64,000 nt of DNA from UBA5796 sp040752455 (GCA_049324115.1 JBMOMN010000022.1:1-64000); one strand, 5' to 3'; counted from the first letter of the stretch, positions 31,818 to 41,052 are shown. Notes: generated by a model not told the origin, from the letters alone. A program made the numbers and translations.

Positions 31818-32942
31818 ATGACCAAAGAATCCAGCCTCACCAGGCAACTCTCGTTCCTCGACCGCTACCTGACGCTGTGGATCTTCCTGGCGATGGCGGC
31901 CGGGGTGGGGATCGGTTTCCTGTTCCCCCAGGGCGTCCAGCAGTTCAACGAGGCGGTCTCGGTCGGGACGACCAACATCCCGATCGCGGTCGGGTTGATC
32001 CTGATGATGTACCCGCCCTTCACCAAAGTGAAATACGAGGAACTGGGCGAGGTCTTTCGCAACCGCAAGGTGCTGACGCTCTCGCTCGTCCAGAACTGGG
32101 TCATCGGCCCGGCGCTGATGTTCGTGCTGGCGATCATCTTCCTGCGCGGCTATCCCGAGTACATGGCCGGTCTCATTATGATCGGCCTGGCGCGCTGCAT
32201 TGCGATGGTCATCGTCTGGAACGAACTGGCCCACGGCGACACCGAATACGCCGCCGGGCTGGTGGCCTTCAACAGCATCTTCCAGGTATTGTTCTACAGC
32301 GTCTACGCCTGGGCCTTCATCACCGTCCTGCCGCCCTTGTTCGGCCTGGCCGGCGCGACGGTGGAGATCACCATCGGCGAAATCGCCAGGAGTGTATTCA
32401 TCTATTTGGGTATCCCGTTCCTGGCAGGTTTCATCACCCGCCTGGCCCTGGTGCGCGCCAGAGGCAGGGAGTGGTATTACGGGAATTTCGTGCCGAAGGT
32501 CAGCCCGTTGACTCTCGTTGCTTTGTTGTTCACGATCGTGGTCATGTTCTCGCTCAAGGGCAACCTGATCGTGGAAATCCCCGGCGACGTAGTGCGGATC
32601 GCCATCCCGCTGCTGATCTATTTCGTGGGCATGTTCCTGGTCTCGTTCTGGATGGGGCACCGGCTGGGGGCGGATTATTCCAAAACGACCACCCTTTCCT
32701 TCACGGCAGCCAGCAACAACTTCGAACTGGCAATTGCCGTAGCGGTGGCGGTTTTCGGCATCCACAGCGGGGCGGCCTTCGCGGCCGTGATCGGTCCGTT
32801 GGTGGAAGTGCCGGTGATGATCGGGCTGGTCAACGTGGCGTTCCGGCTCCAGAAGCGGCTCTACCCCCAGGCCGCGCCCGTCCCGGAAATGGCCGCCGCG
32901 GCTGCGGAAGCCTGCCCGCCGGATGAAGCGTTGGTAAAGTAA
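31818..32942 (+). CDS. acr3: ACR3-type arsenite efflux pump
   Basis: 374 residues with about ten membrane helices; exports arsenite using the proton gradient. The start LSFLDRYLTLWIFLAMAAG, the LILMMYPPFTKVKYEE loop and LARCIAMVIVWNELA with the conserved Cys are typical of ACR3 (BASS superfamily), not of the unrelated ArsB. A GGAGG precedes ATG. The 168-base gap to the thioredoxin-fold gene holds GC-rich inverted repeats but no clear promoter, so it probably belongs to the arsR transcript. Confidence 0.93.
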   Translation: MTKESSLTRQLSFLDRYLTLWIFLAMAAGVGIGFLFPQGVQQFNEAVSVGTTNIPIAVGLILMMYPPFTKVKYEELGEVFRNRKVLTLSLVQNWVIGPALMFVLAIIFLRGYPEYMAGLIMIGLARCIAMVIVWNELAHGDTEYAAGLVAFNSIFQVLFYSVYAWAFITVLPPLFGLAGATVEITIGEIARSVFIYLGIPFLAGFITRLALVRARGREWYYGNFVPKVSPLTLVALLFTIVVMFSLKGNLIVEIPGDVVRIAIPLLIYFVGMFLVSFWMGHRLGADYSKTTTLSFTAASNNFELAIAVAVAVFGIHSGAAFAAVIGPLVEVPVMIGLVNVAFRLQKRLYPQAAPVPEMAAAAAEACPPDEALVK

Positions 32943-33192
32943 CCACCGAAACATCTCACAAAAATTCCGACAACTCCGGGGTCGCCCGGTCGTGGATGGT
33001 GCGGTAGAGGGCGTCCGCCCGCACCGGGCAGACTCGCGGCGTCGAGGCAGGTTCGGGTCCGGGAGGGATTTCCAGTTATCCATCGCCGCCACCCAATTCC
33101 AACCAATTTCCAAGCCTGTGGTGTAAAATACAAGGGTCAGACCAAAACGCCGCGACTGCGGCGTTCACTCAATCCAAAAGGAGAAAACCCCC

Positions 33193-33633
33193 ATGTTTCA
33201 AACCATCATTATCGCCGGCAACCTCGGGCGCGACCCGGAGATGCGCTACACCCCCTCCGGCCAGGCGGTGACGTCGTTTTCGGTCGCCACCAACCGCCAG
33301 TACACCGCCAGCAACGGCGAGACCGTCAAGGAGACCATCTGGTTCCGGATCTCGGTCTGGGGCAAGATGGCCGAAGTCACCAACCAGTACCTGAAAAAAG
33401 GCAGCAAGGTGCTGGTCGAAGGCCGCCTGACCGCCGACCCCGCCACGGGCGGCCCGCGCCTGTGGACCGGGAACGACGGCCATGCCCGCGCCTCGTTCGA
33501 GGTGACGGCCCAGACGGTCCGCTTCCTGTCCAGCCGGGGCGAGGTGGAGAGCTTTGCGCCGGGCGGCGTCGCCAGCGCGGGCGGCGGGGACGATTCCTAC
33601 GGTATGCCGCCGGAAGACGACATTCCCTTCTAG
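33193..33633 (+). CDS. ssb: Single-stranded DNA-binding protein
   Basis: 146 residues. The OB fold runs from FQTIIIAGNLGRDPEMRYTPSG to about residue 118, including WFRISVWGKMAE. A short Gly/Ser linker leads to the acidic tip PEDDIPF that docks replication and repair partners. Near 75-95 there is a loop (ATGGPRLWTGNDGHA) slightly longer than in E. coli. AAAGGAG precedes ATG. It is the first gene of a five-gene run with DUF3467, translin, a membrane protein and a nucleotide hydrolase. Confidence 0.95.
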   Translation: MFQTIIIAGNLGRDPEMRYTPSGQAVTSFSVATNRQYTASNGETVKETIWFRISVWGKMAEVTNQYLKKGSKVLVEGRLTADPATGGPRLWTGNDGHARASFEVTAQTVRFLSSRGEVESFAPGGVASAGGGDDSYGMPPEDDIPF

Positions 33634-33648
33634 CCGGAGACACCGCTC

Positions 33649-33975
33649 ATGGCCCTTCCCCAAAAACCGACCCAACCCAACCTCGAAGTCCCCCCGGGCC
33701 TGGGAATCGTCTACGCCAACCTGGCGCGGATTTCCCACTCCCCGGCAGATATCGTGCTGGATTTCGCCCACTTGCTGCCGGGCGAACAGCGGGCCAGCGT
33801 GGGGGCGCGCATCGTCATGTCCCCGTTGAGCGCCAAGCTGCTCTACCGCGCCCTGGGCGAAAACCTGACCCGCTACGAGGCCGCTTTCGGCGAGATCAGC
33901 CTGCCGGGTAACGCCACCCTGGCCGACCGCCTGTTCGGGCCGTTCCAGCACCCCGAACCGCCCAAGCCGGAGTGA
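33649..33975 (+). CDS. DUF3467 family protein
   Basis: 108 residues, soluble. VYANLARISHSPADIVLDF and ARIVMSPLSAKLLYRAL match the small DUF3467 family of unknown function. The gene starts 16 bases after ssb and its stop overlaps the region where the translin gene begins. Conserved neighbours in nucleic-acid metabolism hint at a similar role, but no catalytic residues are evident. Confidence 0.8.
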   Translation: MALPQKPTQPNLEVPPGLGIVYANLARISHSPADIVLDFAHLLPGEQRASVGARIVMSPLSAKLLYRALGENLTRYEAAFGEISLPGNATLADRLFGPFQHPEPPKPE

Positions 33976-33977
33976 GG

Positions 33978-34661
33978 ATGCACAAACTCCAGACCATTGC
34001 CGATGAGATCCGGGCCGCCTTCGACGCCCAGACCACCGCACGTGACCAGGCCCTCTCGCAGGCCCGAACGTTGACCCGCCACTGCGCCCTGGCCATCCGG
34101 GCCGTCCACCGGGACGACCTGGATGGGATGCGCGAAAACCTGGCCGCAGCGATCGGACTCGCCAATACCCTGCGGGAAGGCCTGGCCGATTACCCCGACC
34201 TGTATTACGCCGGGTACACCCAGGACGCCCTCAAGGAATTCGTCGAGGCCAACGCCACCTGCGCCCTGATCAAGGACCAGCACCTGCCCACCCCGAAGGA
34301 ACTGGACGTGCCTCACGCCACCTACCTCAACGGCCTGGCCGAGGTGGTCGGTGAACTGCGCCGCCGCAGCCTCGACATCCTCCGTCACGGGTACTCGCAG
34401 GAGGCCGAACGCCTGCTCGGCCACATGGACGAGATCTACTCCGTGCTGGTCGCCATGGACTACCCGGACGCGATCACCAACGGCCTGCGCCGCCAGACCG
34501 ACGTGGCCCGCAGTCTCATCGAGCGCACCCGCGGCGACGTGACCTTCAGCCTGCGCGGCGAGCACCTGGAGCAATCCATCTCGAAGCTGGCCCGGCAGTT
34601 GGGCGAGGAAACCGCCGAAGCCCCGATGAAACTCCGGCCCGGCCAGGACGCGGACGACTAG
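33978..34661 (+). CDS. Translin-family protein
   Basis: 227 residues, all helical. FDAQTTARDQALSQARTLTRHCALAIRAVHR, PDLYYAGYTQDALKEFVEA and MDYPDAITNGLRRQTDVARSL (quoted in part) match the translin/TRAX fold of nucleic-acid-binding proteins. Eukaryotic translin-TRAX (C3PO) processes RNA; prokaryotic roles are unclear. I choose ATG 33978; an overlapping GTG at 33972 would be in frame. Being in one run with ssb suggests single-stranded nucleic acid as ligand. Confidence 0.85.
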   Translation: MHKLQTIADEIRAAFDAQTTARDQALSQARTLTRHCALAIRAVHRDDLDGMRENLAAAIGLANTLREGLADYPDLYYAGYTQDALKEFVEANATCALIKDQHLPTPKELDVPHATYLNGLAEVVGELRRRSLDILRHGYSQEAERLLGHMDEIYSVLVAMDYPDAITNGLRRQTDVARSLIERTRGDVTFSLRGEHLEQSISKLARQLGEETAEAPMKLRPGQDADD

Positions 34662-34664
34662 CCT

Positions 34665-35321
34665 ATGGCGAACAAAAGCCGCCGCTACCCTCTGCTGGTC
34701 TACCGGCACATGCTCAACCGCTGGTGGCCGGCGGTAATGACCCTGGGCTTGCTGCTCTGCGGCCTGGTCGGCGCGGCCTGGCTGGCCGAATGGTATTTTC
34801 CCCCGCTCCAGAACCCCATCCCGACGATTCCCACCACGCCCGGCGCGATCCTGCTCGGGCTGGGCGTGGTGACCATCGCAACCGGGATCGCCTTGCTCCT
34901 CATGCGCTCGGCAGCCTTCGTCCAGCCGCTCGAGGGCTACCTGCGCGTCTCCACGCCTTTCCTGCGCTTCAACATTTCCTACAAACGCTTCCTGCGGACT
35001 TACACCGCCAGCATGACCTCGCTCTTCCCGCCCAAGAGCCTGTCCGGTTGGCGGCGCGAGATCATCGCCCCGCTGGCCTCGAAGACTGCGGTCGTGATCG
35101 AACTGCGCGGTTATCCCATGCCGCCGAACGCATTGCGCGCCTTCCTTTCGCCGTTTTTCTTCAAGGACAAAACGCCTCACATCGTGCTGCTGGTGGACGA
35201 CTGGCTGCGGTTCAGCACCGGATTGGAAAGCCTGCGCTCCGGCGGGACGCTGGGCGACAGTTCCTCGAAGACGCGCCGGCGGGTGGGCTTGCTCTCCAAC
35301 CTGAACGACCCCCGAAAATGA
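34665..35321 (+). CDS. Membrane protein of unknown function
   Basis: 218 residues with two membrane helices near the N-terminus (about 22-44 and 60-81), then a soluble domain (90-218) with VVIELRGYPMPPNALRAF. It starts 3 bases after the translin stop and overlaps the following hydrolase by 4 bases (ATGA), so it is part of the same transcript. I do not recognise a family. Confidence 0.8.
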   Translation: MANKSRRYPLLVYRHMLNRWWPAVMTLGLLLCGLVGAAWLAEWYFPPLQNPIPTIPTTPGAILLGLGVVTIATGIALLLMRSAAFVQPLEGYLRVSTPFLRFNISYKRFLRTYTASMTSLFPPKSLSGWRREIIAPLASKTAVVIELRGYPMPPNALRAFLSPFFFKDKTPHIVLLVDDWLRFSTGLESLRSGGTLGDSSSKTRRRVGLLSNLNDPRK

Positions 35322-35746
35322 ACATCTATTTTGCCTGTTCGATCACCGGCGGACGGGAATTCGAGGCCGTTTACCAGGCCATCACCGCCGCCTTGCTGGA
35401 CGATGGGCATGAGGTCCCGACCGCTCACCTTGCCGGGGCCGACGTGGTCGCGCTGGAGCAGATCGTCCAGCCGGGAGAGGTTTACGGCCGCGACGTAGCC
35501 TGGATCCGGGCCTGCGACGCGTTGATCGCCGAGGTGTCCACGCCTTCGCACGGGGTCGGGTACGAGATCGGGTACGCGCTGGGGCTGGGGAAACCCGTCC
35601 TGTGCTGCCACCAGGCCGGCCGGTCCGTTTCGAAGATGATCACCGGCAACCCCGATCCCGGGCTGACGGTCCGGGCTTACACGGGGGAAGGGCAGGCTGT
35701 CCAAATCGTTCGCGAATTCCTGTCAAATATCCAGTCACGATTGTGA
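35318..35746 (+). CDS. DNPH1/Rcl-like 2'-deoxynucleoside 5'-phosphate N-hydrolase
   Basis: 142 residues. IYFACSITGGRE at the start, WIRACDALIAEVSTPSHGVGYE (quoted in part: AEVSTPSHGVGYEIGYALG) and KMITGNPD fit the nucleoside deoxyribosyltransferase fold, and most closely the DNPH1 branch that cleaves the base from dNMPs. The Glu in IAEVS and the GVGYE Glu are the expected catalytic and binding residues. It may cleanse damaged nucleotides. Codons 1-2 overlap the upstream stop. It ends the ssb run before the terminator at 35916. Confidence 0.85.
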   Translation: MNIYFACSITGGREFEAVYQAITAALLDDGHEVPTAHLAGADVVALEQIVQPGEVYGRDVAWIRACDALIAEVSTPSHGVGYEIGYALGLGKPVLCCHQAGRSVSKMITGNPDPGLTVRAYTGEGQAVQIVREFLSNIQSRL

Positions 35747-35915
35747 ATATAATCACTAATAATCCGTGACTTTTGACTTTGTTTTATTTTCCTGCCTGGG
35801 TTATCATTCTAATTGGAGACGGAACACAGCACCTCCAACAGCTCCTCACTGTCTCCTCCTTTGGCGAAGGCCTCCGCAGGGTTCTCTCCCCCGGCGGAGG
35901 CATGTCGTTTAAGCC

Positions 35916-35952
35916 AAAACTCCCGTCGGCGGTTCTTGCTGACGGGAGTTTT
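35916..35952. terminator. Bidirectional terminator between convergent operons
   Basis: 12-bp perfect stem AAAACTCCCGTC/GACGGGAGTTTT with A-run and T-run on the two sides. It serves both the ssb run (+) and the kinase operon (-, ending at 35994). The rest of 35747-35993 has a second GC-rich hairpin (GCCTCCGC/GCGGAGGC, 35870-35901) and no gene. Confidence 0.88.
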
Positions 35953-35993
35953 AGGAACGAGGGAGATTCGGGAGCGGCCCGTGCCAATTCCGG

Positions 35994-37928
35994 TCAGGGT
36001 TTTTCGGGTGCTGCCGGGGCAGATGGGAGCACCACCGTGAAGGTCGAACCTTCGCCCAGGGTGGACGAGACCCAGATGCGTCCCTGGTGGTTCTCCACGA
36101 TGGATTTGACGATTGCCAGCCCCAGCCCGGTGCCGGGCGTGCCGGAGGGGACGTTGCTGGCCCGGTAGAATTTGTCGAAGATGTGGGGCTGTTCCGATTT
36201 GGGGATGCCGGGGCCGTTGTCAACGACCTGCAAAATGACCAGCCCCTCTTCGGCGCTCAGGCGCACGCTGACCTGGCCTCCCTCCGGGGTGTATTTGATG
36301 GCATTGCTGGCCAGGTTGTCCACCATCTGCCGCAAGCGGATGCGGCTGCCGCGCAGGAGGGGCGCCTGGTCGGGGAGGGAGGCTGTCAGGTGGATGCGCT
36401 TGCTGGCCGACATGCCCCGCAGGTTTTCCAGCGATTGCTTGACGATCTCTTCGAGCTGGACATCTTCCTTGCGCACGTCGAACCCGGCTTCGATCCGGCT
36501 CAGGTCGAGCAGGTCGTTGACCAGGCTGGTGATGTTGATCACGCCGGATTGGATGTGCTTCACGAAATCCCGCTGCTGGTCGTTGAGCGGGCCGACGCGT
36601 TCGAGCAGTTCGGTGTATCCCAGCACGGCGGTCAGCGGGGAACGGAGGTCGTGCGAAACCGTGTGGACGAAGTCGTTCTTCAGCCGGTCGAGTTCTTTCA
36701 GGTGGGTGATGTCTTGCATGGTGATGGCGGAACCCACCCCGGGGATGAGGGTGTACTGGGCGTTGAGCGTCTGCCCATCGTCCAGGTTGATCTCGTGGTA
36801 CTTGAGCGTGTTCTGCCTGACGTGTTCGTAGAGGGAGTTCACGTCGGGGTGCTGGATGGCGTCCAGCAGGAACTGCCCTTCCAGGTCCTGGTCGCCCAGT
36901 TTGAAGGCCTGGCGCACGGACTGGTTGACGTACAGGATGCGCGACCGCCCGTCCAGCAAGACCACCCCGCTGTCAATGTTGGCGAAGACCGCCGCGAATT
37001 TCTGGCGTTCGGTTTCCGATACGGTGTAGAGGCGGGCGTTCTCGATGGCGATGGCGGCGTAATCCGCCAGGACGGAGAGCAGGCGGGTGTGCTGTTCGGT
37101 AAAGGCCTGGTTGCGCTGGCTGTTGAACACCCCCAGCACGCCGATGACGCCCGCTTGCAAACGCAAGGGGACGTAGACCAAAGCTTTCACGAAAAAGGCG
37201 GTGTCCACATGCTTGAGGTTCGATTCGTTCAGGACGAGCGGCGCGCCGCTTTCCACTACGCGGCCGGCCATCGAACCTTCGACCGGGAGGCTCTCCCACC
37301 CGGAGGGTACCCTCTCGAAAATACGCCCGGCGCGGTTGTGGAGTTCACGCCCGTCTTCGGAGAGCAGCAACAGGCAGCCTTCCTCGGCGCGGGTCAGGGT
37401 GACCGCGTCGGAGACCACGTTCTGGAGCACCTGGCTCAGTTCGAGCAGGCTGGTGACGTCACGCCCCAGCTTGAGCAGCCTTTCGAGGGCGTCGACGCGT
37501 TCCTCCAGCGACGAGGTGGTGCGCTTGACCTCGCGGCGGACCCAGTCCCCGGTGCGCACAGCCCGGGCCAGGCTCCTGCGGATCTTCTCGATGAGCATTT
37601 CGCTGGTCAGCGGCGGGACCAGGCAGCCGTAAAGTCCCTGGTTCAGCGCCTGTTCGTAAACCCGCGGGTTGCCGTTCGAGGTCAATAGGAGGATCGGAAG
37701 GGTGGGGAAACGGTCGAGCAGGGCGTTGGAGATCGAAAGCCCGCTCTCTCCATCCAGGGTCTCGTTGATGACCACCAGCGAAGGGGTGCTCCCCAGCAGC
37801 GCTTTGTCGAGCGATCTGGAATCCTGGGCGAGCGCCACGTCGAACCCGGCGTGCTGGAGGGCGCGGTCGAACAACGGCCAGACGGCCGGGTCATCGAGCG
37901 CCAGGAGGATCAGGTCGGGTTTGGTCAT
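35994..37928 (-). CDS. Soluble hybrid kinase: pseudo-receiver, GAF, PAS, histidine kinase
   Basis: 644 residues, no membrane helix. An N-terminal receiver fold (1-120) has Asn55 where the phosphorylated Asp should be (VVINETL) and Pro105 where Lys should be, so it cannot be phosphorylated normally. A GAF domain follows (about 150-300), then PAS (315-420), the DHp with HTVSHDLRSPLTAV, and an ATPase domain with NLASNAIKY, DNGPGIP and GTGLGLAIVKS. The kinase core is intact. It lies 12 bases downstream of a GAF protein gene with the same kind of broken receiver. The ligand sensed by GAF/PAS is unknown. Confidence 0.9.
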   Translation of the reverse strand: MTKPDLILLALDDPAVWPLFDRALQHAGFDVALAQDSRSLDKALLGSTPSLVVINETLDGESGLSISNALLDRFPTLPILLLTSNGNPRVYEQALNQGLYGCLVPPLTSEMLIEKIRRSLARAVRTGDWVRREVKRTTSSLEERVDALERLLKLGRDVTSLLELSQVLQNVVSDAVTLTRAEEGCLLLLSEDGRELHNRAGRIFERVPSGWESLPVEGSMAGRVVESGAPLVLNESNLKHVDTAFFVKALVYVPLRLQAGVIGVLGVFNSQRNQAFTEQHTRLLSVLADYAAIAIENARLYTVSETERQKFAAVFANIDSGVVLLDGRSRILYVNQSVRQAFKLGDQDLEGQFLLDAIQHPDVNSLYEHVRQNTLKYHEINLDDGQTLNAQYTLIPGVGSAITMQDITHLKELDRLKNDFVHTVSHDLRSPLTAVLGYTELLERVGPLNDQQRDFVKHIQSGVINITSLVNDLLDLSRIEAGFDVRKEDVQLEEIVKQSLENLRGMSASKRIHLTASLPDQAPLLRGSRIRLRQMVDNLASNAIKYTPEGGQVSVRLSAEEGLVILQVVDNGPGIPKSEQPHIFDKFYRASNVPSGTPGTGLGLAIVKSIVENHQGRIWVSSTLGEGSTFTVVLPSAPAAPEKP

Positions 37929-37940
37929 CTAAACAATAAC

Positions 37941-39110
37941 TCATTTTTTGGAGGTCGCCTGGGATGACGGCTGATCGCCGATCAAGAGCTTCAACCCCTG
38001 GTTTAGCGCATCCCGGATATCCTCGAGGGCTTTGTTCTGTGAATTTGTCAAACCACCATCATGCCTGTTCAAGAGTTCATCCACCGGCGAGAGGGCACGC
38101 TCCAGGCTATCGCGCACCTGGTTGTACAATACGATCTGGCGCTGGGTGTTGCGCTGTTCGCTGGCGCGGCTCGAATCGAGGGTCTGTTCGAGGGCGCGGA
38201 ACAACTTGGCGTTGACCATCGAAATGGAGGCGTAATCGGCAATGGCATCCAGCAGGGTCATTTCGTTGGGCCTGAACTCGGTCGGCTGCTCGCGCAGGAC
38301 GACCAGCATCCCGATGACCTCCTGCTTGACCTTGACCGGCGTCACCGCCACCGCCTGGCCCAGCGCGGCCACCTTGAAACGTTTGAGCGGCTCGCCGTGG
38401 ATGGTCAGCGCCTCGCCGGACATCGCCACCAGCCCGCTGACGCTGTCGTCGAGCGGCTGGTTGATCTTCTTGGCCCAGGCGGTCGGCAGGTTGCGATGGG
38501 CCACCAGCACGAAAGCCTTGCTGTGATCGTCCCGCAGCAGCAGCCAGGCCATATCCGCCTGGCTCACCTGCACCGCTCCCTGGATGATCTGGTCGAACAA
38601 TTTGCGCTGGTCGTTGAGGGTGATGACCGCCTTGCCGATCCGCAGGATGGCGGTCAGGTCGTTGATGCGGCGTTTGAGTTCCTCGTTGGTTTTGGCAAGT
38701 TGTTCGTCCAGCCTGGCGCGGGTGCGGCCCTCGTGGAGCTGCCTGAGCACCCGTTCGACCGCCGCGACCACCTCCGCATCCCGGGTCGGCCAGAGCAGGT
38801 AATCGCTGGCCCCCAGCCGGAAAGCCTGGATCACGCCCTGTTCCTGTCCCTTTTCGGCCAGCACGATTACCGGGGCGTTGATGCCCTTCGAGGTGAAGGC
38901 CACCAGCAGGTCTTTGCCGCTCAGGCCGGGCAGGTTCAGGTTGGAGATGATCAGGTCCGGCAGCATCTGGACGGCGAGTTTGATGGCTTCACCCGCGTCT
39001 TTAGCCACGCTCACCTGGTAGCCAAGCGGGCGCAGGGCCTGGCGCGCAATCACATCAACAATATCAGGGTCGGTTTCGACGAGTAGGATGCGTTCCCCGG
39101 GGGTGCTCAT
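37941..39110 (-). CDS. Pseudo-receiver protein with GAF domain
   Basis: 389 residues. The receiver fold (6-120) keeps E12 and D14 but has Asn57 in place of the phosphoacceptor Asp (LIISNLNLPG), Ala85 in place of Thr/Ser and Trp107 in place of Lys. A coiled coil (about 122-150) and a GAF domain (150-310) follow, then a helical tail (320-389) without a kinase ATPase. AAAGAG precedes the ATG. It is cotranscribed with the hybrid kinase and may act as its scaffold or input partner; the Asn changes suggest protein-protein signalling rather than phosphotransfer. Confidence 0.85.
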   Translation of the reverse strand: MSTPGERILLVETDPDIVDVIARQALRPLGYQVSVAKDAGEAIKLAVQMLPDLIISNLNLPGLSGKDLLVAFTSKGINAPVIVLAEKGQEQGVIQAFRLGASDYLLWPTRDAEVVAAVERVLRQLHEGRTRARLDEQLAKTNEELKRRINDLTAILRIGKAVITLNDQRKLFDQIIQGAVQVSQADMAWLLLRDDHSKAFVLVAHRNLPTAWAKKINQPLDDSVSGLVAMSGEALTIHGEPLKRFKVAALGQAVAVTPVKVKQEVIGMLVVLREQPTEFRPNEMTLLDAIADYASISMVNAKLFRALEQTLDSSRASEQRNTQRQIVLYNQVRDSLERALSPVDELLNRHDGGLTNSQNKALEDIRDALNQGLKLLIGDQPSSQATSKK

Positions 39111-39216
39111 ATAATTCTCTTTGGTTCTATGAATTCTGTATGTTTTTAATATCTTATCATCAAATCATCAAATCTACTAAAATAAGGCCAGGAGATTAAC
39201 AAAACTGGAGGCTTTT

Positions 39217-40776
39217 ATGACCGACTTCTTGTGGTGGCGGGATGGGGTGATCTACCAGGTTTATCCGCGCTCGTTTGCGGACTCGGACGGGGACGGGCTG
39301 GGCGACCTGCCCGGCCTCCTTTCGCGCCTGGACTATCTGGCTGCTCTCGGCGTGGACGCGTTGTGGCTGTCCCCGATCTACCCCTCGCCCGACGCGGATT
39401 TCGGATACGACGTCAGCGACCACACTGCCATTGACCCGAGATTCGGCTCCCTGTCCGGGTTCGATGCGCTGGTGGACCAGGCCCATCGCCGCGGCCTCCG
39501 CATCATCCTGGACATGGTGCTGAACCACACCTCCGACCGGCATCCCTGGTTCACAGAATCCGCCGCCAGCCGCGACAATCCCAAAGCCGACTGGTATCTC
39601 TGGCAGGAGCGCATCCCGAACAACTGGCGCTCGGTCTTCGGCGGCAGCGGCTGGAAGTTCGCGCCGCAACGCGGGCAGTATTATTTCTACATGTTCACCC
39701 CCGAACAGCCGGACGTGAATTGGCGCAACCCGCAGGTCTACCGGGCGCAACTGGACGTGCTGCGTTTCTGGCTCGAACGCGGCGTGGACGGTTTCCGGCT
39801 GGATGTGTTCAACGCCTATTTCAAGGATGCCCAATTCAGGGGCAACCCGCGCAAGTTCGGCCTGCGCGCCTTCGACCGGCAGGCGCACGTTTACGACACC
39901 GACCAGCCGGAGATGATGGGTTTCCTGCGCGACCTGCGCGACCTGCTCGATCGCTACCCCGAACGTTACGCGGTGGGCGAGACCTTCCTGCCCACGCCGG
40001 GGAAAGCCGCCGGTTACTGCGGCCCCGATAAACTGCACGCGGCCTTCAACTTTTTCTTCCCTCCCGCCAGCCCGGACACAAGGTGGAACCCCGTTTCACT
40101 GGCCGAACGCATCCAACGGAACGAGCGCGAGTTCGCCGGTTCCTGGCCGACGCTGGTGTTTGACAATCACGATATGTTCCGCATTGCCACCCGCGTCTGC
40201 AAGGGTGAAGACGACGCCCTGGCAAAAGTCTTCATGGCCCTGCTGTTGACCCTGCGCGGCACGCCGTTCATGTATTACGGTGAAGAGATCGGGATGCGGG
40301 ACATTTCCCTCAAGCGGAGCGAGATCCTGGACCCGCCGGGCCGGAAGTATTGGCCGTTCTACAAGGGACGGGACGGCTGCCGCTCGCCGATGCAATGGGA
40401 CGCCTCGCCCCAGGCCGGGTTCACGACCGGCGATCCCTGGCTGCCGGTACATCCCAATTACGTCACCCGCAACGTGGCGAAGCAAGAAGGAGACCCCGCC
40501 TCGATGCTCGCCTTCACCCGCCAGTTGCTGGCCTTGCGAAAGGCAACCCCGGCCCTGCATCGCGGCAGCTTCAGATTCATCCAGCCAACAACGCGGAGTT
40601 TGATGCTCTACGAACGGGTTTACGAAGGCCAGCGGGTGGTCGTGGCGCTCAATTTTTCGGGCAAAAGGATGCCGGTAACTCTCGACCCGGGCCGGGTGCT
40701 CCTGTCCACTGCCGGGTGGGAGCAGGCAGGAGGGACGCTCGAACCGCACGAAGTCCTGATCCTGGCGCTGTCTTAG
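39217..40776 (+). CDS. GH13 alpha-glucosidase
   Basis: 519 residues, cytosolic. WWRDGVIYQVYPRSFADSDGDG, GFRLDVFN (nucleophile Asp), VGETF (acid/base Glu) and FDNHD (third Asp) give a full GH13 active site; the GDLPGLLSRLDYLAALG region is typical of oligo-1,6-glucosidase/alpha-glucosidases of subfamily 31 and trehalose-related enzymes. The linkage preference is uncertain. A GGAGG lies before ATG. No sugar transporter is adjacent. Its 3' end overlaps an antitoxin remnant on the other strand. Confidence 0.92.
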   Translation: MTDFLWWRDGVIYQVYPRSFADSDGDGLGDLPGLLSRLDYLAALGVDALWLSPIYPSPDADFGYDVSDHTAIDPRFGSLSGFDALVDQAHRRGLRIILDMVLNHTSDRHPWFTESAASRDNPKADWYLWQERIPNNWRSVFGGSGWKFAPQRGQYYFYMFTPEQPDVNWRNPQVYRAQLDVLRFWLERGVDGFRLDVFNAYFKDAQFRGNPRKFGLRAFDRQAHVYDTDQPEMMGFLRDLRDLLDRYPERYAVGETFLPTPGKAAGYCGPDKLHAAFNFFFPPASPDTRWNPVSLAERIQRNEREFAGSWPTLVFDNHDMFRIATRVCKGEDDALAKVFMALLLTLRGTPFMYYGEEIGMRDISLKRSEILDPPGRKYWPFYKGRDGCRSPMQWDASPQAGFTTGDPWLPVHPNYVTRNVAKQEGDPASMLAFTRQLLALRKATPALHRGSFRFIQPTTRSLMLYERVYEGQRVVVALNFSGKRMPVTLDPGRVLLSTAGWEQAGGTLEPHEVLILALS

Positions 40777-40976
40777 CCGCAGGGCCAATCCAAATGCGCT
40801 TCGATGGGATCCGGCGCGGGGATGCTGAAATGCTCATCTTCGTAGGCTTCCACCAGCGTGGTCAACACTTCCAGGCGGTCGCCATCCGGGGTTCCGGGAG
40901 ACGCGTCGAAGAGACGCTCGATCTCGTCCAGAGCGGATTGATAATCTGTTTCGGTTTTTATAGGGCGGATTTCCAT
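40773..40976 (-). pseudogene. Truncated HigA-type antitoxin remnant
   Basis: 67 codons remain. MEIRPIKTETDYQSALDEI and GDRLEVLTTLVEAYEDEH match the N-terminal half of the COG5499 HigA-like antitoxins, which continue for about 60 more residues with a helix-turn-helix. Here the frame ends abruptly at EAHLDWPCG, overlapping the glucosidase stop by 4 bases, so the DNA-binding half is lost. No matching toxin gene is present next to it. Confidence 0.7.
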
Positions 40977-41052
40977 AACGCACCTCAAATAATAATGGTG
41001 AAAACAGGCATGGGAGATTGTAATTCAAAGCATCGCTTTTTCGGATTGCCTA

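Noticed and set aside
32861..33133. 90-codon minus-strand frame between acr3 and ssb
   Set aside because: It overlaps the acr3 end and lacks a start signal. The intergenic part could be a remnant, but nothing recognisable is left.
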